From contig NZ_JAASAH010000011.1 of assembly GCF_012726235.1 (NCBI RefSeq), positions 124,001-188,000 on the forward strand: DNA of 64,000 nucleotides, written 5' to 3'. Source of the DNA: Streptomyces sp. HNM0574 (lineage in GTDB: Bacteria > Actinomycetota > Actinomycetes > Streptomycetales > Streptomycetaceae). Positions 41,306 through 50,570 of this stretch are shown here, piece by piece. The notes under the pieces are model-generated. The model saw nothing but the letters and a program-made list of their open reading frames with translations. It was not told the origin of the DNA and searched no databases. The translations under genes were made by a program, and so were the position numbers. How positions within the stretch are numbered: the first letter of the stretch is position 1; each line of letters starts with the position of its first letter.

Positions 41306-42487
41306 CTAGAGAAAGTTCCAGTGCACCCAGCCGGAGCCCGCGCGGGCGGTGGTCACGGGGTACGGCTGCTGATGCGGCGGGTTCCCCACCACGTCTTCGA
41401 GGTAGTAGTAGCTGGACGGGTCCAGCCCGGAGATCGACGAGACCCGTCGCACGTAGGGGCGCCCCAGCAGGTAGCTGTCACGTGGCGTCCCGCCGCCCAT
41501 CTTGTCGAACAGCGCGTGGTCGAGGTCGCTCTCCTGCGGCAGCGCGCCGGAGCCGGCCTCCGAGGTCACCAGGAACTCCGTACCCCAGGCGGCGAGACGG
41601 GCCCGGGCCATCCGGTGGATCAGCTCCGGTACCCGCGCGGCGCTCTCGCTGACGTTGGCCGGGTCGTACCGGCCGTCGCTGGTCGTGTTGCCGGCGACCG
41701 TCCCGTGCCTCCCCCGGGATGCGAACAGCTGGTAGCCGGTGGGCTGCGCCGGGTTCAGCTCGATCGTCTCCAACGGGTCCGCGAGTTGGTAGTCGTCCGC
41801 CAGGGTGCTCCAGGTCTTTCCGAGGTTCATGGTCGCGGAGCTGCCGGCCATCCTGGCGTTGGGCCGCGGCACCAGCCCGTTGAAGCCGCTGTCGAGGTGG
41901 TCCCAGGCCGTGATGCCGACGTACTCGGCGACGTTCGGCGGCAGTTGGGTGATGATCCCGTACCAGTCGCCCGGGCCGGGAACGGGGTCGATCGCGAAAA
42001 TGCGCACCGGCACGTCCTTGCGGCCGTACGCGTAGAGGAACCAAGCCGCCATGACGCATTCCACGGCACCCCTGCTGTGCCCGATGAAGTTGTACGCCTC
42101 CGCGTCGCTGCCCGCCGAGAGATTCGCGCCGTGCAGGGCGAGAGCGGCGGCCTCCCGGCCCGTCGCCTGCGACATCGTCGACCACCGGTCGCCGCCGGAG
42201 TACCCCTGCGTTTCGGCCAGCAGGTCCCGCGGGACGGTCAGCGGGCCGGACAGAACCAGCGGCTCGCTGGTGTTCCGAGGCACCGCCCAGTCGTTCTCGC
42301 CCACGCCGCGCACCGTCACGCTGGGACTGGTGGCGGCCAGGTCGCCGGTGATCTCCTTGTGGACACGGACCGGGATGTAGCCCGTCCCGGGGCTGTAGAT
42401 CCTCTTGTCGCTGCCCTCGCGCGACACCTCCCCTTCGTCCCGCGTGCAAGCCGTCCCGCTGAAGCACACGGTGAACACATTGCTCAT
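41306..42487 (-). CDS. Tle1/DUF2235-like alpha/beta-hydrolase (candidate lipase)
   Basis: A 393-residue protein without signal peptide. It begins MSNVFTVCFSGTACTRDEGEV, like proteins of the DUF2235/Tle1 group, and the nucleophile elbow is GHSRGA with Ser138. A candidate Asp follows in IFAIDPVPGPGDW. Tle proteins are phospholipase effectors of type VI secretion, which Streptomyces lacks, so the export route or role here is unclear. GGGAGGG gives a strong ribosome site. No immunity-like gene is coupled. Confidence 0.7.
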   Translation of the reverse strand: MSNVFTVCFSGTACTRDEGEVSREGSDKRIYSPGTGYIPVRVHKEITGDLAATSPSVTVRGVGENDWAVPRNTSEPLVLSGPLTVPRDLLAETQGYSGGDRWSTMSQATGREAAALALHGANLSAGSDAEAYNFIGHSRGAVECVMAAWFLYAYGRKDVPVRIFAIDPVPGPGDWYGIITQLPPNVAEYVGITAWDHLDSGFNGLVPRPNARMAGSSATMNLGKTWSTLADDYQLADPLETIELNPAQPTGYQLFASRGRHGTVAGNTTSDGRYDPANVSESAARVPELIHRMARARLAAWGTEFLVTSEAGSGALPQESDLDHALFDKMGGGTPRDSYLLGRPYVRRVSSISGLDPSSYYYLEDVVGNPPHQQPYPVTTARAGSGWVHWNFL

Positions 42488-42749
42488 GAATGACCCTCCC
42501 GCTCTCCGGGGCAGGCGGCCGCCTGCCCCGCACCGGACTACCCGACATCCTGCGCCGTATGGGATATCCGGCCATAGATCGCTCAGTTGAGTGATGAAGG
42601 GCCTCCGGCCTGCGCGTTGTCCTTTGCTCGCGGTCGGCAAGGGCGGGTGCCCGTGTCCGCGTCCGACGGTCAAGAGGCAAGCGAGAGCGGGCACTTCATG
42701 TGGACACCGCATGCTCCCCGGCCCCACGACCGCCGAGTCGGCCACGGGA

Positions 42750-43460
42750 TCACACCGGAACGGACGGCACCTCCGGCTCGGTGCTCTCGCGGTCGCCCTT
42801 GTCCCAGGGCTCGCCCATGATGCCGTCGTGGCTGCAGTGGAGCGCCGTGAGGGCGGCGAGCAGGCGGGGGTCCCAGTCCGGGGTGCTCGCGGTGAGGTGG
42901 AAGTGGGGCTGCAGGCCGCTTCCGTAGTCCAGGACCCGGGCGCCGCCGGTCCGGTAGCCGATCCGGCGCGGCATGCGGAAGACGTCGCCGCCGCCGGCCA
43001 GGCTCAGCACCGCGAGCACACACTGCACGGGAAAGATCAGCCACCACACGCACCACCAGAACCACCGGCCCTTGTACCCGACGGCGCGCGTCCCGTCCGC
43101 CTGCTCCACGGTCCAGCGGGTACGGACGTGCCCGCGGGTGAAGCTCCGCTCCCGGACGGCGCCGCCGACGAACTCCCCCTCCGCGCCGTACACCTCGTAC
43201 CGGACGGGCTCGCCCGCCTCCGCACGGGCCGTGAGCACGCGGGCCCAGAGGCGCCGCCGGTGCGGGTCGGTCCACAGGCCGAAGGAGCGGACGCCACGTT
43301 TGCGGGCCGCGTGGTACGCCTCGGCCCCGCCCTCCGGCAGCTCCCGGTCGAGAGCGACGGCCGCCTCCGGGAGCGCCGGGCCCACCAGCTCGTACCGGGC
43401 CCGCACCTCCCCCGTCCCGGCCCGGACTCCGGCCCGTCGCAAGGTGACGCTCGTACTCAT
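42750..43460 (-). CDS. Membrane-anchored protein of unknown function
   Basis: A 236-residue protein. Residues 1-135 are soluble (strand-rich, with GLWTDPHRRRLWARVL and VYGAEGEFVGGAVRERSF). One Trp-rich membrane helix follows (WFWWCVWWLIFPVQCVLAVLSL), then a soluble tail ending GIMGEPWDKGD. It resembles the SCO-type proteins with an LURP-one-like/phospholipid-scramblase-like barrel, but I cannot confirm the family. It has no operon partner. An alternative start 6 codons upstream exists. Confidence 0.6.
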   Translation of the reverse strand: MSTSVTLRRAGVRAGTGEVRARYELVGPALPEAAVALDRELPEGGAEAYHAARKRGVRSFGLWTDPHRRRLWARVLTARAEAGEPVRYEVYGAEGEFVGGAVRERSFTRGHVRTRWTVEQADGTRAVGYKGRWFWWCVWWLIFPVQCVLAVLSLAGGGDVFRMPRRIGYRTGGARVLDYGSGLQPHFHLTASTPDWDPRLLAALTALHCSHDGIMGEPWDKGDRESTEPEVPSVPV

Positions 43461-43571
43461 GGCTGCCCCCGATTCCACAACTTCCCCGCGCCGCGCGGAC
43501 GTTCACCCGAGGGGGCAAGGTACCCGGAAACCCGGGTGACCGCCGCCGGGCCGGTGGCCGAGACTGGTGGC

Positions 43572-44387
43572 ATGGACGGGCTGCGCGGGATGGACGGACG
43601 GGACGAGGCGGGCGGGGCGGAGCAGCTCCGGGAGACCGTCGGGCTCGTGCGGGAGGTGATCGGGTCCGCGCTGGTGGGCGCGTATCTGCACGGGTCGGCC
43701 GTGCTCGGGGGGCTCGGGCCCGCGAGTGATCTGGACGTGCTGGTCGTGACGCGGCGGAGCCTCGACGCGCGGGAGCGGCGGGCGCTCGTCGCGGGCCTGC
43801 TGGAGATCTCGGGGCTGACGGCCGCGGTCCGGCCGGTCGAACTCGCCGTCATCGTCCAGTCCGGGGTCCGCCCCTGGCGGACCCCGCCGACCTGCGACTT
43901 CCTGTTCGGCGAGTGGCTGCGCGAGGAGCTGCTCGCGGGCGGGCCCCCGCAGCCGGAGCCGATGCCGGACCTCGCGCTGCTGGTGCACCTGGCCCTGGCC
44001 GGAAACCGTCCGCTCACCGGCCCGCCCCCGGCCGAGGTGCTCGATCCGGTGCCGCACGCCGACCTCGTCCGGGCAAGCGTCGCCGGCATCCCGGAACTCC
44101 TCGACGAACTGGACGAGGACACCCGCAACGTGCTGCTCACCCTCGCCCGCGTCTGGTGCACCCTCGCCACCGGCGAGATCAGGCCGAAGGACGCCGCGGC
44201 GGACTGGGCGCTGGACCAACTCCCCCCGGAACACCGCCCCGTTCTGGAACACGCCAGGCAGCTCTACCGCACCTGCCACTACGCGGACGAGACCTGGAGC
44301 GCGGAGCTGCTCCCCCGCGTACGCCCCCACGTGGACGAGGTCCTGGCCCGCATCGCCCGCCTGACGCCGGAGGACCTCGGACGCTGA
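43572..44387 (+). CDS. Nucleotidyltransferase, aminoglycoside adenylyltransferase (AadA)-like
   Basis: A 271-residue protein with the Pol-beta nucleotidyltransferase core: GSAVLGGLGPASDLDVLVV at about residues 42-60, holding the GS turn and the DxD metal pair. The C-terminal helical domain (DALLLTLARVWCTLATGEIRPKDAAADWAL-like) matches DUF4111 of ANT(3'')/ANT(9) enzymes, which adenylylate spectinomycin or streptomycin. Intrinsic members may have other substrates. A second ATG 18 bases downstream is possible. Confidence 0.82.
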   Translation: MDGLRGMDGRDEAGGAEQLRETVGLVREVIGSALVGAYLHGSAVLGGLGPASDLDVLVVTRRSLDARERRALVAGLLEISGLTAAVRPVELAVIVQSGVRPWRTPPTCDFLFGEWLREELLAGGPPQPEPMPDLALLVHLALAGNRPLTGPPPAEVLDPVPHADLVRASVAGIPELLDELDEDTRNVLLTLARVWCTLATGEIRPKDAAADWALDQLPPEHRPVLEHARQLYRTCHYADETWSAELLPRVRPHVDEVLARIARLTPEDLGR

Positions 44388-44495
44388 CCCGGAGGCAGGC
44401 CCCCTGGGGCCGCCGGACCGCTGCTGGGAAGATCACCGGGGCCGCGCGACCGCGCCGGCCGGTGTCGACGGGGAGTACCCCAGCGGGATGACGGG

Positions 44496-45419
44496 ATGAG
44501 CGGAATACTGACCGGCTTCAGCACGATCGGGGCGATCATCGTCCTCGGGGTGGTGCTGGGGCACTTCGGGGTGCTCGACGTGCAGGCCCAACGCCTGCTC
44601 TCCCGGCTCGCGTTCTACGTGGCGAACCCGGCGCTCATGGTCACCGTGCTCGGCGACACCGACATCTCCGCCGTGCTGTCGGCCGGGCTCCCGGCCTCGC
44701 TGGGCGGGGTGGCGGTGGCGGCGGGTGCGCAGGTCGCGGTGTCCCGGTACCTGTGGCGGAGCAGCGCGGCCGAGAGCACCATCGGCGCCTTCTGCGCGGC
44801 GTACGCGAACGCGGGCAACCTCGGTCTGCCGATCGCCGGTTACGTGCTCGGGGACGCCTCCCTCGTCGCGCCCATGCTGCTCACCCAGCTGCTGGTGCTC
44901 CAGCCCGCCGGCCTGACGGTGCTGGACCTCACCACCGGGGACGGCCCGCGCACCTGGCGCCGCGTGGTGGCCACCCCGTTCACCAACCCGCTGCTGATCG
45001 GCTCGCTCGTGGGCGTCGCGCTGTCCCTGCTCGACCTGCGGCTTCCGGCGCCGCTGCGGGACCCGCTGGACCTGGTCGGCGGCATGGCGATCCCGGCGAT
45101 GCTCCTCGCCTACGGCCTCTCGCTCCGCTTCGGCCCGCTGCCCGGCAGGGGCGCCCGCCTGGGGCGTACCGGTTTCACGGTGTTCCTGAAGCTCGTCGTC
45201 CAGCCGGTGGTGACGTTCCTGCTGGCCCGGTACGCGCTGGGGCTGGACGGGGCGGGCGTCCTCGCGGTGACGGTGATCGCCGCGCTGCCCACCGCGCAGA
45301 ACGTCTTCGTGCACGCGAGCCGGTACGGCGTCGCCGAGGTCCCCACCCGCGACTGCGTGTTCCTGACCACCATCCTGTCCGCGCCCGTGCTCTTCGCCGT
45401 CGCGACGCTGCTGGCCTGA
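44496..45419 (+). CDS. AEC-family (auxin efflux carrier type) transporter
   Basis: A 307-residue membrane protein with about ten helices and the AEC features FYVANPALMVTVLG early, ANAGNLGLPIAGYVLGD in the middle and IAALPTAQNVFVHASRYGV near the end. AEC permeases move malate, malonate or similar small anions. The substrate is not known. Nothing around it gives a clue; the previous gene ends 108 bases earlier. Confidence 0.85.
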   Translation: MSGILTGFSTIGAIIVLGVVLGHFGVLDVQAQRLLSRLAFYVANPALMVTVLGDTDISAVLSAGLPASLGGVAVAAGAQVAVSRYLWRSSAAESTIGAFCAAYANAGNLGLPIAGYVLGDASLVAPMLLTQLLVLQPAGLTVLDLTTGDGPRTWRRVVATPFTNPLLIGSLVGVALSLLDLRLPAPLRDPLDLVGGMAIPAMLLAYGLSLRFGPLPGRGARLGRTGFTVFLKLVVQPVVTFLLARYALGLDGAGVLAVTVIAALPTAQNVFVHASRYGVAEVPTRDCVFLTTILSAPVLFAVATLLA

Positions 45420-45548
45420 AATCACCGGTATGTCAACCGGCCCGGGTGTCCGGCACGTTGGCCTGTTCCGGATCGCGCGCGGGACGGTCCGGACCGTGGA
45501 CGGAAAATGCGTTGCGGAGCGGCTCGGGCTGCTCGTTACGGTCCTCGT

Positions 45549-46817
45549 ATGTCACTGCGCAGCTACCGGGAGACCCTCACCCGCCCCGTACTGGCCTGGG
45601 GAGCCGTCGCCGTCGGCGCGCGGATGCCGGTCGCCATGGCGCCGCTCGCGCTGGTGTTCCTGGTCCGCGAGCAGCCGGGCGGCTACGCGCTCGGCGCGGT
45701 GCTCGCGGCCGCCTACGTCGTCGGCGAGATCGCCGGGGCGCCGGTGCTGGGCATGCGGCTGCGGGCCGAACGGGCCCGGCCGCAGCTGGCGTCGGGGCTC
45801 GCGGTGGGCGCGGCCGCCTTCGCGGGGCTCGGCGCGCTGCCCGGCGCCCACCCGGTCGTCCTCGGCGCGCTGGCCTTCCTCGCGGGCGCGGCACCGGCCG
45901 CGGCGCCGGGCGGACTGCGGGCGCTGCTCACCTCGCTGGTGCCGGTACGGTCCGCGCCGCAGGCGCTCAGCGTCGAGTCGATGCTGACCTTCGCGATCTG
46001 GGCCGTCAGCCCCGCCGTGGCGACGGGCCTCGCGCTCGGCGCCGCCCCGCCGCTGGCCCTGCTGCTCGCCGCCGTGCTGATGGCGGCCTCGGTCGCGGGC
46101 CTGTGGGCGCTGCCCGCCGGCTGGTCGCCCGAGGACGCAGACGGGGACGGCAAGGGCGAGGGGTACGGCGCGATGCTCGCCGTACTGGCCCGCGCCTGGC
46201 CGCTGTACGTCACCGGTGCCGCGTCCATGACGCTGCTGGCCCTCGCCGAACTGATCCTGCCCGCGCTGCTCGAACAGCGGGGCATCGCGCTCGGGTTCGC
46301 CGGGCCGCTGCTCGCGGCCCTCGCCGTCGGCTCGGCGGCCGGTTCGTTCCTGTACGGGCTGCGGAGCTCCTGGCCGGGGCGGCTGTCCACGCAGAGCTCC
46401 GTGCTGCTGCTCGTGATGGCGGGCTGCCTGGTCGCGCTCGCGCTCGCGCCGTCGGTCTGGTGGATCGGCCTGGTCCTGGTGTGTGCCGGGGTGCTGGAGT
46501 CCGGCGTGATGCTCGCCCGCAACCTGCTGCTCCGCGAGACCCTCCCGGCGAACACCCTGGCCGCCGGCTACTCGGTCATGTACGCGGCCGTGGGCGCCGG
46601 TTACGCGGCGGCCGGCACCCTCTCCGGCGCCCTGCTGAACCTCGTCGAGCCCTCCGAGGCGATGCTCGCCGGCGTCGTCCTCATCCTCGCCCTGACCGCC
46701 ACGGGCGCGGCGGGCGAACGCTCCGCCCGCAGGCGGGGCGTACGGAACGGGACGCGGGCGCCGCAGGGCGCGGAGGTGGTCCCGGAGCGGCCGGACGGGG
46801 TGCCCGGCGAGGGGTGA
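45549..46817 (+). CDS. MFS transporter
   Basis: A 422-residue, twelve-helix-type MFS protein (RPVLAWGAVAVGARMPVAMAPLALVFLV... then GGLRALLTSLVPVRSAPQALSVESM), ending in a basic tail. It resembles the group of Streptomyces MFS proteins of unknown substrate. TACGGT at 45537-45542 lies 6 bases before the ATG with no ribosome site, so a leaderless mRNA is likely. It is followed directly by the GntR operator. Confidence 0.82.
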   Translation: MSLRSYRETLTRPVLAWGAVAVGARMPVAMAPLALVFLVREQPGGYALGAVLAAAYVVGEIAGAPVLGMRLRAERARPQLASGLAVGAAAFAGLGALPGAHPVVLGALAFLAGAAPAAAPGGLRALLTSLVPVRSAPQALSVESMLTFAIWAVSPAVATGLALGAAPPLALLLAAVLMAASVAGLWALPAGWSPEDADGDGKGEGYGAMLAVLARAWPLYVTGAASMTLLALAELILPALLEQRGIALGFAGPLLAALAVGSAAGSFLYGLRSSWPGRLSTQSSVLLLVMAGCLVALALAPSVWWIGLVLVCAGVLESGVMLARNLLLRETLPANTLAAGYSVMYAAVGAGYAAAGTLSGALLNLVEPSEAMLAGVVLILALTATGAAGERSARRRGVRNGTRAPQGAEVVPERPDGVPGEG

Positions 46818-46860
46818 GGGGTGCGGGGCCGTAGCCGTCGGCGGCTTCCGTGCGGTAGGA

Positions 46861-46880
46861 ATGATCGATCATTGCGCATC
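46861..46880 (+). promoter_or_regulatory. GntR operator, first copy (before the regulator gene)
   Basis: The perfect palindrome ATGATCGATCAT (46861-46872) is followed by TGCGCATC. The same composite word recurs at 47630-47649 before aceE. It lies 17-36 bases before the regulator GTG and so suggests autoregulation. Confidence 0.65.
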
Positions 46881-46896
46881 GACGGAGGGCGGGACC

Positions 46897-47595
46897 GTGA
46901 GCAGGACACCGGAGGGGTCGTCGGCGGGGAGCCGGGCGGGCGGTCATGTGCCGTCCGGGAAGCGGGCGTTGGAGCGTGCGCCGCTGCCGGAGCGGGTGCG
47001 GGGCTTCCTGCTGGAGGGGCTGCTGACCGGACGCTGGGGCCCGGGTGACCGGATCGTCGAGCGGCGGGTGGCGACGGAGCTGGGGATCAGCCAGGCGCCG
47101 GTGCGCGAGGCGCTGCGCGAGCTGCAGGGCATGCAGTTGGTGGAGGGGGCGCCGAACCGGGGCATGCGGGTACGGGAGTTGTCGCTGTCCCGGCTGCGGG
47201 ACGTCTACCAGGTGCGGGCCGCGCTGGAGCGGCGGGCCGGCGAGCTGGCGAGCCGCCGTCTGGCCGGGGACGTGACGGCCCTGGAGCGCGAGCTGGCCCG
47301 GATGCGGGAGGCGGCGCGGGAAGGGGACATGGAGCGGCAGTTGCGCAGCGCGGTGGCCTTCCACCGGGTGATCGTGCACGCCTGCGGGAACGAGGTGCTG
47401 ATCCGGCACTGGGAACTGCTGGGCGTGGAGGTGTGGACGCGGCTGTCGCTGCGCTGGCTCCGTACCGGGCTGCACGAGAACGCGGAGGACCACGAGGCGG
47501 TGGTGGAGGCGGTCCGGCGTCAGGACCCGTACCTGGGGCGCCTGTTGGAGCTGCACGTCCTGGAGTACGCCTCGCGGTCGACGGCCGAGGGGTGA
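46897..47595 (+). CDS. GntR-family regulator (FadR subfamily), probable regulator of pyruvate dehydrogenase
   Basis: A 232-residue protein: winged helix (PLPERVRGFLLEGLLTGRWGPGDRIVERRVATELGISQAPVREALRELQGMQLVE, residues about 30-85) and an all-helical FCD effector domain with His ligands in VAFHRVIVHACGN and EDHEAVVEAV. GTG 46897 follows GGAGGGCGGG; an in-frame ATG at 46861 would lie inside the palindrome and is less likely. The same palindrome stands before aceE, so it likely senses pyruvate or a related acid and controls the E1-E2 genes downstream. Confidence 0.85.
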   Translation: MSRTPEGSSAGSRAGGHVPSGKRALERAPLPERVRGFLLEGLLTGRWGPGDRIVERRVATELGISQAPVREALRELQGMQLVEGAPNRGMRVRELSLSRLRDVYQVRAALERRAGELASRRLAGDVTALERELARMREAAREGDMERQLRSAVAFHRVIVHACGNEVLIRHWELLGVEVWTRLSLRWLRTGLHENAEDHEAVVEAVRRQDPYLGRLLELHVLEYASRSTAEG

Positions 47596-47629
47596 CGTAC
47601 CGGCAGGGAACGGACACCTCGCGCGCATT

Positions 47630-47649
47630 TGATCGATCATCGCGCATTA
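47630..47649 (+). promoter_or_regulatory. GntR operator, second copy (before aceE)
   Basis: TGATCGATCATCGCGCATTA agrees with the first copy at 17 of 19 compared positions, including the perfect TGATCGATCA core. It ends 14 bases before the -35 box of the aceE promoter. Confidence 0.65.
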
Positions 47650-47663
47650 CTTCGCGGTAAGCG

Positions 47664-47693
47664 TTGACTGCATCCCACACGGAGTCATAGTTT
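47664..47693 (+). promoter_or_regulatory. Probable aceE promoter
   Basis: TTGACT at 47664-47669 and TAGTTT at 47688-47693 (18-base spacing; CATAGT at 47686 with 16 is an alternative) form a good vegetative promoter. The leader to the aceE ATG is about 155 bases. Confidence 0.55.
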
Positions 47694-47856
47694 CCATTTC
47701 GCGGATCACTTCTTCCGTTATTCGGAACTGCCGCTCTCGGGGTGCGTCGTCGATGCCCCCTGCTCCGGCCCGACCCGTACGGCCGGAACAGCCCGTGAGG
47801 CCACCGCATCCCGGTCGGCAACCGCGGGCCCCACGCGACCAGATGGGAGGGGACGC

Positions 47857-50565
47857 ATGTCCCAGCTCGACCAGCTTCCCGACCGGGACCCGACCGAGGT
47901 GGCGGAGTGGCGCGCATCGCTCGACGCCGCCGTCGCGCACGCAGGACCGCAGCGGGCCGCACAGCTGCTGCACCGGCTCCTGGACCACGCCAGGCACAGC
48001 GGTCTCGACTTCCCCGGAGTGCTGGAGACGCCGTACCTGAACACCATCCCCACCGCCGAGGAACCGGCCTTCCCCGGCGACGAGGAGATGGAGCGCCGGA
48101 TCACCGCCTGGAACCGGTGGAACGCAGCCGCCATGGTGACCCGCGGCAACGAACGCGGCGGCCTCGGCGGCCACATGGCCACCTTCGCCTCGGCGGCCTG
48201 GCTGTACGAGGTCGGCTTCCAGCACTTCTTCCGCGGCAAGGAGGGAGCCGACGGCGGCTCGGGCGACCAGCTCTACGTCCAGGGCCACGCCTCCCCCGGC
48301 GTCTACGCGCGCGCCTACCTCGAAGGCCGGCTCGACGAGGGCCAGTTGGACCGGTTCCGGCAGGAGGCGGGCGGCGCGGGGCTCCCCTCGTACCCGCACC
48401 CGCGGCGGCTGCCCTGGCTGTGGGAGTTCCCGACCGTCTCGATGGGGCTGGGCCCGCTCTCGGCGGTCTACCAGGCCAGGTTCAACCGCTATCTGCACCA
48501 CCGCGGGATCAAGGACACCTCGGGCTCCCGGGTGTGGGCCTTCCTCGGGGACGGCGAGATGGACGAGCCGGAGTCGACGGCCGCGCTGGCACTCGCCGCG
48601 CGCGAGCGGCTGGACAACCTCACCTTCGTCGTCAACTGCAACCTCCAGCGGCTCGACGGCCCGGTACGCGGCAACTTCAAGATCATGCAGGAGCTGGAGC
48701 GGCAGTTCCGGGCCGCGGGCTGGAACGTCGTGAAGCTGCCCTGGGGCGCCGACTGGGACCCGCTGCTCGCCGCCGACACCGACGGCGCGCTGCTCGCCCG
48801 GCTGGGCGAGGTGCCGGACGGCCAGTTCCAGACCTACGCGGCCCGGGACGGCGCATACATCCGGGAGCACCTGTTCGGCTCCGGCGACACGCTGCGGAAC
48901 CTCGCCGCCGGGTACGACGACGAGCAGCTGGCCCGGATCGTGGGCACCTCGCGGGGCGGGCACGAGCCGCGCAAGGTGTACGCGGCGTACCGCGCGGCCG
49001 TCGGGCACGAGGGCGCGCCGACGGTGGTCCTGGCGCAGACCGTCAAGGGCTGGACGCTGGGCCCGGGCTTCGAGTCCAGGAACGCCAACCACCAGATGAA
49101 GAAGCTCACCGGCAAGGAGTTCCGCGCCATGCGGGACCTGCTGGAACTGCCCATCCCGGACAGCCGCCTCGGCGACGGCCTCGTCCCCTACGCGCACCCG
49201 GGCCCCGACTCGCCCGAGGTGCGGTATCTGCGGGAGCGGCGCGCCGAGTTGGGCGGTCCGGCGCCGGCCCGGCGGGTGAAACCCCGGCCGCTGGCGGTGC
49301 CCGACAAGCCGTTCGACGCGCTGAAGAAGGGCTCGGGCAGTCAGGAGATCGCCACGACCATGGCGTTCGTGCGGCTGGTCAAGGACCTGATGCGGGAGAA
49401 GGAGACGGGGCGGCGCTGGGTTCCGGTGGTGCCCGACGAGGCGCGGACCTTCGGCATGGAGTCCCTGTTCCCCTCGGCCGGCATCTACTCCCCCGCCGGG
49501 CAGAACTACGAGCCCGTCGACCGCGACCAGCTGCTGTACTACAAGGAGCTGTCGAGCGGCCAGATCCTCAACGAGGGGATCACCGAGGCCGGTTCGCTCG
49601 CCTCGTTCACGGCGGCGGCCACCTCGTACGCCACGCACGGCGAGCCGATGATCCCCTTCTACATCTTCTACTCGATGTTCGGCTGGCAGCGGACCGGCGA
49701 CCAGTTCTGGGCGCTGGCCGACCAGTTGGGCCGCGGCTTCGTCATCGGCGCCACCGCCGGACGGACGACGATGACGGGCGAGGGGCTCCAGCACGCCGAC
49801 GGCCACTCCCCGCTGCTGGCCTCCGCCAACCCGGCGGCGCTCAGCTACGACCCGGCCTTCGCCTACGAGGTCGCCGTGATCGTGCGCGAGGGGCTGCGCC
49901 GCATGTACGGGCCCGACCCGGAGGACGTCTTCTACTACCTCACCGTCTACAACGAGCCGAAGGTCCAGCCCGCGATGCCGGAGGCGCCGCCCGGGGAGAG
50001 CGTCGAGGAGGGCATCGTGCGGGGCCTGTACCGGTACCGCACCGCGCCCGGCACGCTCGGCACCGACGTGCCGCGGCTCCAGCTGCTGGCCTCCGGCACG
50101 GCCGTGCACTGGGCGCTCGACGCGCAGCGGCTGCTCGCCGAGGACTGGGGCGTGGCCGCCGACGTCTGGTCCGCGCCCTCCTGGACGGAGCTCCGCCGCG
50201 AGGCCCTCGCCTGCGAGGCGGCCGAACTCGCGGCGGCACGGCGCGAGTCGGGCGGTTCCGGTCCGGGTTCCGGTTCCGTCCCGTACGTCACCCGGGCACT
50301 GGAGGGGGCCCAGGGGCCGGTGCTTGCGGTCAGTGACTGGATGCGGGCCGTTCCGGACCAGATCCGGCCCTGGGTGCCGCAGGAGTGGGCCTCCCTCGGC
50401 ACCGACGGATTCGGCCTCTCGGACAGCCGCGCGGCGGCCCGCCGGTACTTCGGCGTCGACGCCGAGTCGGTGACGGCCGCCGCCCTCGCCCTCCTCGCCC
50501 GCCGCGGCGAGATCGCCCCCGACAGCGCCCGCAAGGCCGCGCTGCACTACGGAATCGAGGACTGA
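47857..50565 (+). CDS. aceE: Pyruvate dehydrogenase E1 component, homodimeric type
   Basis: A 902-residue AceE. Characteristic parts are ETPYLNTIPTAEEPAFPGDEEMERRITAWNRWNAAAMV near residue 60, the substrate His in GHMATFASAAWLYEVGF, the thiamine-diphosphate motif GDGEMDEPES...NCNLQRLDG near residues 230-270, and ILNEGITEAGSL with the cofactor Glu. It decarboxylates pyruvate and loads the acetyl group on the lipoyl arm of E2, encoded right after it with a 5-base gap. Streptomyces often has more than one aceE copy; this one is linked to its own E2 and a GntR regulator. A GGGAGGGG ribosome site precedes the ATG. Confidence 0.96.
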   Translation: MSQLDQLPDRDPTEVAEWRASLDAAVAHAGPQRAAQLLHRLLDHARHSGLDFPGVLETPYLNTIPTAEEPAFPGDEEMERRITAWNRWNAAAMVTRGNERGGLGGHMATFASAAWLYEVGFQHFFRGKEGADGGSGDQLYVQGHASPGVYARAYLEGRLDEGQLDRFRQEAGGAGLPSYPHPRRLPWLWEFPTVSMGLGPLSAVYQARFNRYLHHRGIKDTSGSRVWAFLGDGEMDEPESTAALALAARERLDNLTFVVNCNLQRLDGPVRGNFKIMQELERQFRAAGWNVVKLPWGADWDPLLAADTDGALLARLGEVPDGQFQTYAARDGAYIREHLFGSGDTLRNLAAGYDDEQLARIVGTSRGGHEPRKVYAAYRAAVGHEGAPTVVLAQTVKGWTLGPGFESRNANHQMKKLTGKEFRAMRDLLELPIPDSRLGDGLVPYAHPGPDSPEVRYLRERRAELGGPAPARRVKPRPLAVPDKPFDALKKGSGSQEIATTMAFVRLVKDLMREKETGRRWVPVVPDEARTFGMESLFPSAGIYSPAGQNYEPVDRDQLLYYKELSSGQILNEGITEAGSLASFTAAATSYATHGEPMIPFYIFYSMFGWQRTGDQFWALADQLGRGFVIGATAGRTTMTGEGLQHADGHSPLLASANPAALSYDPAFAYEVAVIVREGLRRMYGPDPEDVFYYLTVYNEPKVQPAMPEAPPGESVEEGIVRGLYRYRTAPGTLGTDVPRLQLLASGTAVHWALDAQRLLAEDWGVAADVWSAPSWTELRREALACEAAELAAARRESGGSGPGSGSVPYVTRALEGAQGPVLAVSDWMRAVPDQIRPWVPQEWASLGTDGFGLSDSRAAARRYFGVDAESVTAAALALLARRGEIAPDSARKAALHYGIED

Positions 50566-50570
50566 CCGTC

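Noticed and set aside
42488..42749. Small gene between the lipase and the membrane protein
   Set aside because: Short open frames exist, but none has a ribosome site plus a protein-like composition.
46861..46896. ATG at 46861 as start of the GntR regulator
   Set aside because: It lies inside the perfect palindrome shared with the aceE promoter region, and GTG 46897 has a strong ribosome site.
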